DNA from: Sideroxydans sp.
GTDB taxonomy: Bacteria; Pseudomonadota; Gammaproteobacteria; Burkholderiales; Gallionellaceae
Assembly (NCBI GenBank): GCA_028687425.1
Contig: JAQUAD010000002.1
Span: 41,219 to 105,218, forward strand
Length of the DNA: 64,000 bases
Direction: 5' to 3'
The notes beneath the pieces were generated by a model. The model saw only the letters and a program-made list of their open reading frames with translations, made no database searches and was not told the DNA's origin. How positions within the stretch are numbered: position 1 is the first letter of the stretch; the number at the start of each line of letters is the position of its first letter. Of the stretch, positions 59,531 to 64,000 are shown one piece after another. The position numbers and the translations under genes are program-made.

Positions 59531-59563
59531 GCCCAACGCCGGTCGCAAGCGGACTTGTTATGC
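59531..59563 (-). repeat. Short attC site (33 bp)
   Basis: On the minus strand GCATAAC, AAGTCCGC TTGC GACCGGC, GTTGGGC. Both core sites are present and it follows the HhH gene, whose TAA lies inside GCATAAC. At 33 bases it is shorter than the usual 57-141, so the middle of the palindrome may have been deleted. Confidence 0.6.
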
Positions 59564-59797
59564 ATGAAGTGACTGTGCCAATGCAATTGCAGCCTGGACG
59601 GCAGCACGAGCTTGCGGACTGTTTTTCCAGCAAGAAGAGCCAACGATAGCCGAGTCTTGCGAAACGATGTCCAATGCATCGGCTCTGCTCAGATGGGCCA
59701 GCGATTCAAACCCCATTTGTTCCAGGCGAGCCGCCACCGAGGGGCCAACACCTCTCACTTCCAACAATGCCTTGCGTTCTTCCGGTGGAAACGGCAT
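59558..59797 (-). CDS. Helix-hairpin-helix protein (Cdd1/TfoX-C-like)
   Basis: 79 residues with a helix-hairpin-helix: EERKALLEVRGVGPSVAARLEQMGFESLAHLSRADALDIV, the pattern of pathogenicity-locus Cdd1 and TfoX C-terminal proteins. It probably binds DNA or RNA. GGAGGATCCTC precedes the ATG, which lies 18 bases after the GTTAAGC core of the upstream attC. The TAA stop is inside the following attC. Confidence 0.8.
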   Translation of the reverse strand: MPFPPEERKALLEVRGVGPSVAARLEQMGFESLAHLSRADALDIVSQDSAIVGSSCWKNSPQARAAVQAAIALAQSLHA

Positions 59798-59815
59798 GAG
59801 GATCCTCCATTGGAT

Positions 59816-59872
59816 GCTTAACGCTGGATTGGGGCGGCGAACTTGAACGCAGGGATGGACATGGCGCGACTA
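59816..59872 (-). repeat. Probable attC, right core GTTAAGC
   Basis: GTTAAGC fits GTTRRRY and lies 18 bases before the HhH start. The palindrome to its left (CCGCCCCAATCCAGC on the minus strand) is weak and no clear RYYYAAC is seen, so the site is degenerate. Confidence 0.45.
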
Positions 59873-60169
59873 TTCCCTGGTAGTCCTGGTCTTGCGGCAT
59901 GCATAGACATAGTCGGTGCCATCGTCGCCCCCTCCGGGGCCACCGCTGTAACCCGCATCTAAATATGCTTTCTCTACAGCGCGCGCTGCATCGGACGATT
60001 CAGCATGACGATATATCCATGAATCGTTCTTTTCCAAGACATTGTGGTCGTTGAACAACCGCTGCTTTGCGTCTGTCGCGATGCCAACGTACCAGCCAGC
60101 ATTGGTTCCGCCACATTTTTTCATGTAGGCATTGATGTCGATAATGATCTGCTGTTTCGTGTAGGCCAT
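59870..60169 (-). CDS. GIY-YIG-like small protein
   Basis: 99 residues. GWYVGIATDAKQRLFNDHNV resembles the GIY-YIG nuclease entry (Gly-x-Tyr, then a loop ending in a conserved basic residue), followed by AVEKAYLDAGYSGGPGGGDDGTDYVY. The catalytic Arg and Glu of the family cannot be placed with certainty. GGGAAAGCGCT precedes the ATG, 28 bases after the attC core. Such proteins are known among integron cassettes (from general knowledge). Confidence 0.6.
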   Translation of the reverse strand: MAYTKQQIIIDINAYMKKCGGTNAGWYVGIATDAKQRLFNDHNVLEKNDSWIYRHAESSDAARAVEKAYLDAGYSGGPGGGDDGTDYVYACRKTRTTRE

Positions 60170-60197
60170 AGCGCTTTCCCTTCATATGGATACAGAT

Positions 60198-60260
60198 GCC
60201 CAAGATGTAGCTGAGGAGCGCGCCGTCTTAGGTGCGTCCCTCTCCAACGCCATGTTAGGC
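60198..60260 (-). repeat. attC site (63 bp) with mutated right core
   Basis: On the minus strand it begins GCCTAAC ATGGCGTTGGAG, continues with ACGCACC and GGCGCGC arms, and ends CATCTTGGGC. The left core is exact; the right core is CTTGGGC, one base off GTTGGGC, which may block recombination there. The TAA of the DUF1398 gene lies inside GCCTAAC. Confidence 0.75.
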
Positions 60261-60662
60261 GTCTTGAGGCTTTGCGCCGGGAAACCATTCAATGTGTTGG
60301 TCACCACCGCGTCCCCAATAGGTAACACGCTTGCCGCGCAGAAACGCAATGTAACCCTGAACACCTGCATCCATAGCCCGCTTGGTGAAGTCGCGGTAAT
60401 GCTGACCATTTTGCTGGCTGTCGAAAATTGCAGCCCGAAGCCCTTCAACATCGAACTCACGTGCAACAGAAGGCAGTCCCTCATAATTGATTGGAGTCTT
60501 AATAATCTCCCCCGATGCACTGTAATAGGTTTTTTGCAGCGCCACATAATCGACGTGGTAATACTCAACACCTGTTTCCAACAACCTGCGTACCACTTCT
60601 GGAAAAGGGATGCTTCCATCAAGGGTTGCGCGGGCAGCTTCGGCAACAATCTTGGATTCCAT
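60255..60662 (-). CDS. DUF1398 (YbcV-like) protein
   Basis: 135 residues, DUF1398: SIPFPEVVRRLLETGVEYYHVDYVALQKTYYSASGE, LRAAIFDSQQNGQHYRDFTKRAMDAGVQGYIAFLRGKRVTYWGRGGDQHIEWFPG. The family's function is unknown and it is common in cassettes and phages. AGGAGACGAT sets ATG 60662. The stop TAA is in the following attC. Confidence 0.85.
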   Translation of the reverse strand: MESKIVAEAARATLDGSIPFPEVVRRLLETGVEYYHVDYVALQKTYYSASGEIIKTPINYEGLPSVAREFDVEGLRAAIFDSQQNGQHYRDFTKRAMDAGVQGYIAFLRGKRVTYWGRGGDQHIEWFPGAKPQDA

Positions 60663-60695
60663 ATCGTCTCCTAATTTTCTATGGATGGAACAAAA

Positions 60696-60761
60696 GCCTA
60701 ACGTCCGAATTCACCGGCCAGTGCGGCTTTCGCGTAGGTTCAGGGGAATTTCATGTGTGAG
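60696..60761 (-). repeat. attC site overlapping the orphan reading frame
   Basis: The right core GTTAGGC (minus strand of 60696-60702) is exact, preceded by GGTGAATTCGGAC and a CGCGAAAGCCGCACTGG loop, similar to the attC at 62770. The left core is not clear (CTCACAC near 60761). Confidence 0.6.
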
Positions 60762-61001
60762 ATTGTGGGTTCCATCACCAAACCGGGGTTCCGTCGGGTG
60801 CTCTTGGATATTTTTCCATTGCCCGTTCCCAAAAAGGGAGCGGCTTCCATCCGCATTGCTTTTGAATACTTGAAAAGCTGAATACCATTCGTCGTCAACC
60901 TTGCGCAAACGGAGTTCTTCAACAAATGATCCGTTCCGGGCATTTATGAACAGGTTGAATTTCGCGTAATCAACTTTTCCATTCAACCAATGATATAGGT
61001 T
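60711..61001 (-). CDS. Orphan frame in phase with the NYN gene after TAG
   Basis: About 91-96 residues with no ATG. It may begin at TTG 60986 (NGKVDYAKFNLFINARNG...). The frame is continuous with that of the NYN-LOTUS gene just upstream: only the TAG at 61004-61002 separates them. The content (FVEELRLRKVDDEWYSAFQVF, GNGQWKNIQEH) looks like a real protein domain, and its C-terminus is encoded by the attC. It is either a small gene with a TTG start, the 3' part of a protein broken by a nonsense codon, or a fragment trapped in the cassette. Confidence 0.5.
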   Translation of the reverse strand, partial: NLYHWLNGKVDYAKFNLFINARNGSFVEELRLRKVDDEWYSAFQVFKSNADGSRSLFGNGQWKNIQEHPTEPRFGDGTHNLTHEIPLNLRESRTGR

Positions 61002-61736
61002 CTATTTTCGAGCATCCTTAATGCACATGGCTGTACCATGATTTCTCATTTCAATATCAAACAACTCACTAGCCCTTATTAAGTCACCAAGTTTCTTGTA
61101 GCCAAAATTAACCGACGAAAATGAGCTGTTGTTGTTTGAAATGTAACTGCCCACCTTGCTCATGTGAGCCCAACCATCATCCTCGGCGGTTTGTTCAACT
61201 GCTTTCCTGAGAAGATGTACAAGCGCCGTATCCGCCCTTAATGCTTTTTTATCCTTCTTGGCTGGCTGCTTTGAGTCCTCCTTTTTATCCTCTTTCTCTT
61301 CTGATACTAAATTTTCTGTATAAATAAAAGGGGAGCAAGCATCGACAAATGGCTGGGGCGTTTTCTTTTCCCCAAACCCATAAACAGGCCTTCCACTTTC
61401 GAGTATTCGTAGAACAAGAGGCGTAAAATCACTATCGCTTGTCATCAAAGCGAAAGCATCAATATTCTTGCTATAAAGCAAATCCATTGCGTCGATTATC
61501 ATTGCCGAATCGGTAGCGTTCTTTCCTTTTGTATATGCGAACTGTTGCATTGGCCTGATGGCATGAGGGTGTAATTTTTCTGCCCAGCCAGATAGGGATG
61601 GACTATTCCAGTCGCCGTGCGCGTGCCGCACATTAACCATTCCATATTTTGCGAGTTCCTCCAGAACACCTTCAATTGAGTTATGGCTCACGTTATCGCA
61701 ATCAATAAGAAGCGCTATTCTCTTTCCGTCCGGCAC
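61002..61736 (-). CDS. NYN-domain (LabA/DUF88-like) protein with LOTUS domain
   Basis: 244 residues, GTG start behind AGGAGAAATCA. The NYN nuclease-like domain (residues 1-145) has RIALLIDCDNVSHNSIEGVL, with GKNATDSAMIIDAMDLLYSKNIDAFALMTSDSDFTPLVLRI, the acidic residues (DCDN, TDSAM, SDSD) of the PIN-like active site. Residues 165-244 resemble an OST-HTH/LOTUS RNA-binding domain (LVHLLRKAVEQTAEDDGWAHMSKVGSYI). It is probably an RNA-directed endoribonuclease. The KEDKKEDSKQPAKKDKK linker is charged. TAG stop, followed in phase by an orphan frame. Confidence 0.88.
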   Translation of the reverse strand: MPDGKRIALLIDCDNVSHNSIEGVLEELAKYGMVNVRHAHGDWNSPSLSGWAEKLHPHAIRPMQQFAYTKGKNATDSAMIIDAMDLLYSKNIDAFALMTSDSDFTPLVLRILESGRPVYGFGEKKTPQPFVDACSPFIYTENLVSEEKEDKKEDSKQPAKKDKKALRADTALVHLLRKAVEQTAEDDGWAHMSKVGSYISNNNSSFSSVNFGYKKLGDLIRASELFDIEMRNHGTAMCIKDARK

Positions 61737-61751
61737 TGATTTCTCCTAAAT

Positions 61752-61819
61752 TTATAACGCCCAGCCCGCCCGACAAAATCCGCTGCACGGTTTTAGTCGG
61801 GCGCGGCACCGTGTTAGGC
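61752..61819 (-). repeat. attC site (68 bp)
   Basis: Minus strand: GCCTAAC, then GCGCCCGACTAAAA ... TTTTGTCGGGCGG (long imperfect stem), then GTTATAA. The left core is exact; the right core is GTTATAA, two changes from GTTRRRY. It lies between the small membrane gene (upstream on the minus strand) and the NYN gene. Confidence 0.8.
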
Positions 61820-61820
61820 A

Positions 61821-62225
61821 TTAACGTACACCCCTTTCACGCAGCAATGTGTGAATCTCATTTAGAGTAGCTATTTGCCGCTGTTCAAAAGGAGTTTGTT
61901 TGTCGGCTTGCTGCAATGCTGCCAGCCCCATCATTACACCCGCCGCGCCCATGAGAAAAGTTACCATATTCATTGCGCCAGTAATTTGAAACCACGTGGC
62001 CGCAATTAGTATTAGGATGGCTGTGGCAGCGACAAACTTCCAGATGACCTTGTTTTTGCGCGAGCGTTCATCTCGCAACAAGTTAAATCTATGTGATTCT
62101 TCTTGCATTAGCTCTTCGTTACTGCAATGGATCAACAGCTTGTATTCAGTATTATTTGAGTTGTCGTTTATTGTGACATCTCCGTGTATATCTCCGGATT
62201 GAAAATTTCTCACGCCGTCCCCCAT
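61821..62225 (-). CDS. Small membrane protein with GDxHGDVTIND motif
   Basis: 134 residues. The N-terminus reads FQSGDIHGDVTINDNSNN, a repeated-Gly beta motif that I associate with small proteins of phage and defence regions (from memory). A charged helix (NEELMQEESHRFNLLRDERSRKNK) leads to two transmembrane helices (VIWKFVAATAILILIAATWF and MNMVTFLMGAAGVMMGLAALQ). The ATG is 9 bases after the GTTAAAC core and no ribosome site is evident. Function unknown. Confidence 0.7.
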   Translation of the reverse strand: MGDGVRNFQSGDIHGDVTINDNSNNTEYKLLIHCSNEELMQEESHRFNLLRDERSRKNKVIWKFVAATAILILIAATWFQITGAMNMVTFLMGAAGVMMGLAALQQADKQTPFEQRQIATLNEIHTLLRERGVR

Positions 62226-62234
62226 TGTTTATAT

Positions 62235-62275
62235 GTTTAACGTATTAATTCGCCGCGCCACCAATAAAGTTGATG
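62235..62275 (-). repeat. Short or degenerate attC, right core GTTAAAC
   Basis: GTTAAAC (minus strand) fits GTTRRRY and lies 9 bases before the membrane-protein start. The left part (TTTATTGGTGGCGCGGCGAATTAATAC) overlaps the 3' end of the kinase gene. A left core is not clear (CATCAAC). Confidence 0.5.
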
Positions 62276-62760
62276 TGGAACTGAGAACACTCGGCTGCAT
62301 CGGGAGGCTGCCATTGACTGCTGGCAATCTCAAAGATGTGGTCAGGCACAACCATCGAAAACGTATCCCCCTTTTGTTGATTCCGTTGCCTGACGCGCTC
62401 GCGACGTACTTGGATTGGGGCATCGAGGACATGCATTGTGAGATCGTAGCCTTCGCTCTGCACACGGCTGCAGAAGTCAATGCGATGAGCTTGCTGAATT
62501 AGGCCCAATTCAAGTATGACTCCACAACCGCTATCGAGAAGACGTTTGCTGTGGCCCCAGATGAGTTCTATAAGTCGATCTTTTCGCTCGATGTACCAGG
62601 GAACAATGTCCTGCTCAGGGCGGTCCGGGCTGAAAATGGAAGCGAACCATTCATCTAGGGCGATATGGATGGCGCGACCACCTGATGCCAAAGACATAGC
62701 ATAGGTGGACTTGCCCGCGCCAACGGGGCCTTCTATCAGGTGTAGAGTTGCGTCGGTCAT
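62245..62760 (-). CDS. P-loop kinase (AAA_33-like)
   Basis: 171 residues. Walker A is LIEGPVGAGKSTYAMSLA; downstream AIHIALDEWF carries an acidic pair and RRERVRQRNQQKGDTF a lid-like Arg region. It resembles small kinases of the chloramphenicol phosphotransferase / zeta-toxin shape, but the substrate is unknown. It starts 9 bases after the attC core GTTAGCC without an obvious ribosome site, and its stop lies in the next attC. Confidence 0.8.
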   Translation of the reverse strand: MTDATLHLIEGPVGAGKSTYAMSLASGGRAIHIALDEWFASIFSPDRPEQDIVPWYIERKDRLIELIWGHSKRLLDSGCGVILELGLIQQAHRIDFCSRVQSEGYDLTMHVLDAPIQVRRERVRQRNQQKGDTFSMVVPDHIFEIASSQWQPPDAAECSQFHINFIGGAAN

Positions 62761-62769
62761 GATGGAGAC

Positions 62770-62838
62770 GGCTAACGTTTGAATTAACCGACTGGCGCGG
62801 CTTTATCGCGCCAGTCCGGGTTGAATGATGGGTTGGGC
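62770..62838 (-). repeat. attC site (69 bp), near-intact
   Basis: Minus strand: GCCCAAC CCATCATTCAACCCGGACTGGCGCG, ATAAAG loop, CGCGCCAGTCGGTTAATTCAAAC GTTAGCC. Left core exact, right core one base off (C for R). The stem GACTGGCGCG / CGCGCCAGTC is perfect. The C-terminus and TAA of the HAD gene lie inside it, and the kinase gene starts 9 bases after it. Confidence 0.9.
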
Positions 62839-63474
62839 ATTGCTAGCAAAGTGAGCGAGTAGTTGGGAAAACTGAGACATATCGTCAAATGTCACTCCGT
62901 CTCGGCATGATGAGGTTTCACCATTTCGCACATACCGGAGTGCTTTCATTCCTGCTGCTGCGGCTGCCTCAATTCCAACTTCACTATCTTCTACAACGAG
63001 GCATTGGCTAGGCATAAAACCCATCGCATTTGCTGCGTATTGGAATAAACCTGGCTCCGGCTTCCAAGAGCCAACTTCATATGAACTGAAGATGCTGTCA
63101 CCAAAGTAGGGAGCGATGCCGCTAACTTGAAGCGCCTGACGGATTTTCAAAAGAGGCCCGCTTGATGCAATACACTTGGGAAAATTCGTGGTTTCGAGCA
63201 TTTCAAGAACACCGGGCATAGGTTTCAACTCACGAGAGAAGAGCTCCGCGACGCGCTGGCGATAATGCTGTTCAAACGCATCTGGCAGCTTCTGATAAAG
63301 GCGCCTCTCAAGGTCAGCAAGGATTGGAGCCAGCTTTTTGCCGCGATACCGTTGGGTTAATGATTCCACTGTGTCGTTCAGTTGCGGAAGCAGATCGAGA
63401 AATGCTTGATTGCAAAGCCCCTCGCTGTCTACCAGCGTACCGTCCAAATCAAAGATTACACAGATACCAGTCAT
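62803..63474 (-). CDS. HAD-family phosphatase
   Basis: 223 residues. Haloacid dehalogenase motifs: I, VIFDLDGTLVDSEG (nucleophile Asp); II, CIASSGP; III, SWKPEPGLF; IV, CLVVEDSEVGIEAAAAAG. It is a beta-phosphoglucomutase/phosphatase-like (PGM-type) hydrolase with a helical cap. The last residues (NAQPIIQPGLAR) are encoded by the attC itself, a typical feature of cassette genes. It starts 11 bases after the GTTGGGC core of the upstream attC. Confidence 0.9.
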   Translation of the reverse strand: MTGICVIFDLDGTLVDSEGLCNQAFLDLLPQLNDTVESLTQRYRGKKLAPILADLERRLYQKLPDAFEQHYRQRVAELFSRELKPMPGVLEMLETTNFPKCIASSGPLLKIRQALQVSGIAPYFGDSIFSSYEVGSWKPEPGLFQYAANAMGFMPSQCLVVEDSEVGIEAAAAAGMKALRYVRNGETSSCRDGVTFDDMSQFSQLLAHFASNAQPIIQPGLAR

Positions 63475-63484
63475 TTACCGAGAT

Positions 63485-63547
63485 GCCCAACGTAAAAGTG
63501 AGGGGCGCCGCGCTTTTGCGGCGTCCCTCTCGACTGACGGGTTAGGC
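63485..63547 (-). repeat. attC site (63 bp), intact
   Basis: Minus strand: GCCTAAC CCGTCAGTCGAGAGGGACGCCG, CAAAAG loop, CGGCGCCCCTCACTTTTAC GTTGGGC. Both core sites match RYYYAAC and GTTRRRY exactly and the stem pairs well. It begins in the stop codon of the 107-aa membrane gene and ends 11 bases before the HAD gene start. Confidence 0.92.
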
Positions 63548-63865
63548 AAACACATGATCTATGAATGCCACTGCCGCCGGAAACAAAATTACTTTTGCTA
63601 ACCATATGTAGCCTGTAACGAGCACCCAGAAAAATATATGCCCAATATCGCTGTGCGCCTTCATGGGTTTTGAAATTTTATTGCTCAGGATAAAGAGCCA
63701 TAGTCCAGGAAGGAATGACAATAAGTAAGCCAAATATGCCTTAGCGGCATCAGCAGAAAAAATTAGTAGAACTGGCGTAAATAAAATTACGGCAAGCAAC
63801 ACTCGCAACCTCCAATAATCTTTCGGAGGGTAAGGAATGTTCAGTGATTTCGACTCTATGGGCAT
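63542..63865 (-). CDS. Small membrane protein, first complete cassette gene
   Basis: 107 residues, three or four hydrophobic helices (LRVLLAVILFTPVLLIFSAD, YLAYLLSFLPGLWLFILS, IGHIFFWVLVTGYIWLAKVILFP). Starts 6 bases after a GTTAGGC core (minus strand of 63872-63878) and stops inside the next attC (TTT GCC TAA). Function unknown. Confidence 0.7.
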   Translation of the reverse strand: MPIESKSLNIPYPPKDYWRLRVLLAVILFTPVLLIFSADAAKAYLAYLLSFLPGLWLFILSNKISKPMKAHSDIGHIFFWVLVTGYIWLAKVILFPAAVAFIDHVFA

Positions 63866-63871
63866 ATGATT

Positions 63872-63893
63872 GCCTAACGAATGAAAGGGACTT
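63872..63893 (-). repeat. attC right end, interrupted
   Basis: GCCTAAC at 63872-63878 (GTTAGGC on the minus strand) plus CGAATGAAAGGGAC looks like one arm of an attC. The matching other arm and second core site are missing: after GGGAC the sequence changes to GC-rich repeats unlike attC. The site therefore seems cut by an insertion. Confidence 0.5.
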
Positions 63894-64000
63894 CCCCGTC
63901 CCGAGGGTGCGGAGAAGTTTCCGCGAACGGCAACAAAAGTGCCAAGATGGAAATGGACGTTTTCATCTAAACCGAACAGGAGGGGAAGTCATGAGCAGCA
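63889..64000 (+). mobile_element. Start of an insertion-sequence-like element (partial)
   Basis: GACTTCCCC (63889-63897) and GGGGAAGTC (63982-63990) are exact inverted copies framing a 100-base leader. Two further hairpins (GGGAC/GTCCC at 63887-63902 and GCGGA/TCCGC in 63910-63930) lie between. The second copy overlaps a ribosome site (AGGAGGGGAAGTC) followed by ATG at 63991. Position inside an attC recalls IS1111-attC elements, which target these sites, but the transposase lies outside the window, so the family is unproven. Confidence 0.35.
63991..64000 (+). CDS. Start of a truncated ORF at the window edge
   Basis: ATGAGCAGCA (Met-Ser-Ser) behind AGGAGGGGAAGTC, an excellent ribosome site. 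It is the only plus-strand gene at the array edge and runs beyond the window. If the insertion interpretation is right it would be a transposase; an integron integrase is the other possibility. Nothing more can be read. Confidence 0.4.

Larger units (their letters stand above)
56740..63878 (-). mobile_element. Integron gene-cassette array (no integrase in window)
   Basis: About 7.1 kb in which every gene reads on the minus strand and successive genes are parted by palindromes with RYYYAAC and GTTRRRY ends (attC sites at about 63872, 63485, 62770, 62235, 61752, 60696, 60198, 59816, 59531, 58212 and 56740). Cassette genes start 6-33 bases after a core site and often stop inside the following attC, the classic cassette layout. 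Orientation puts the array's attI side beyond base 64000 and its distal end at rimO. Sites near rimO are the most degenerate. It may be a true chromosomal integron or an attC cluster lacking an integrase. Confidence 0.85.

Noticed and set aside
59022..59633. 5' extension of the cassette methyltransferase
   Set aside because: It runs through the membrane-protein gene on the same strand in a different frame and does not look like protein; family start fits 59021.
1..64000. CRISPR arrays, tRNA and rRNA genes
   Set aside because: I saw no regularly spaced direct repeats, no T-loop consensus (GGTTCGAATCC-type) with a cloverleaf, and no rRNA signatures.

Overview
The window looks like chromosomal DNA of a betaproteobacterium in the Gallionellales/Nitrosomonadales neighbourhood (a Sideroxydans- or Gallionella-like bacterium). 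This is inferred from moderate-to-high G+C, dense operons with ATGA overlaps, many cyclic-di-GMP and hemerythrin proteins, and betaproteobacterial versions of housekeeping blocks (bamD/rluD/pgeF, the ycfL/lpoB group, rimO, mnmC, tusE-bolA-grxD). No database search was possible, so the taxon is a suggestion.

Layout. 1-9300: the 3' end of rsgA, then mostly short one- or two-gene units: a cysteine-less rhodanese lipoprotein, a cNMP-binding protein, GNAT and EI24 proteins, a DUF455 ferritin-like protein, a spermidine-synthase-like protein, and a duplicated 77-aa gene. 9400-22900: a signalling stretch with three diguanylate cyclases (one a PAS-PAS-GGDEF-EAL hybrid) and a GAF/HD-GYP/hemerythrin fusion, interspersed with a GNAT-amidohydrolase-PepD operon, a FabMG-like reductase and a RutE-like nitroreductase. 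22900-28700: an Fe-S/sulfur-relay operon (tusE-like, bolA, grxD) behind a probable IscR site, then yaeQ, mscS, an MFS carrier, rsuA and a PilZ-like protein. 28900-36500: mnmC with a methyltransferase, a truncated hemoglobin, a CHASE2 adenylate cyclase, an SH3 protein and an M48 protease in one tightly packed run, then a bacteriohemerythrin. 36765-46330: a five-gene minus-strand phosphorelay cluster (MerR-type HTH-REC, REC, PAS kinase, PhnD-like binding protein, HAMP/PAS kinase) divergent from two overlapping HD-GYP genes. 46360-56740: housekeeping and envelope genes (Nudix, bamD, rluD, pgeF, ycfL, a COG3014 lipoprotein, lpoB, MFS, ZIP, CDF, rimO).

56740-64000: an integron gene-cassette array. 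All genes are small, read on the minus strand and are separated by imperfect palindromes bounded by RYYYAAC and GTTRRRY core sites, that is attC sites. Three are intact or nearly so (61752-61819, 62770-62838, 63485-63547). Stop codons often lie inside the attC, and cassette start codons lie 6-33 bases after the core. The sites grow more degenerate towards rimO, where a relic attC overlaps the rimO stop codon. No integrase is inside the window. The orientation places attI, if it exists, beyond base 64000. The last readable attC appears interrupted by the start of an insertion-sequence-like element whose first ORF opens at 63991. The cassettes encode a ferric-reductase-like flavocytochrome, a methyltransferase, HhH, GIY-YIG-like, DUF1398, NYN-LOTUS, P-loop kinase and HAD proteins, and small membrane proteins. 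This array is the strongest candidate for something worth following up.

How the genes fit together: the plus-strand core carries second-messenger signalling (c-di-GMP, cAMP), oxygen or redox sensing (hemerythrins, truncated globin, PAS/GAF) and envelope maintenance. The far end of the window is a mobile-gene reservoir.
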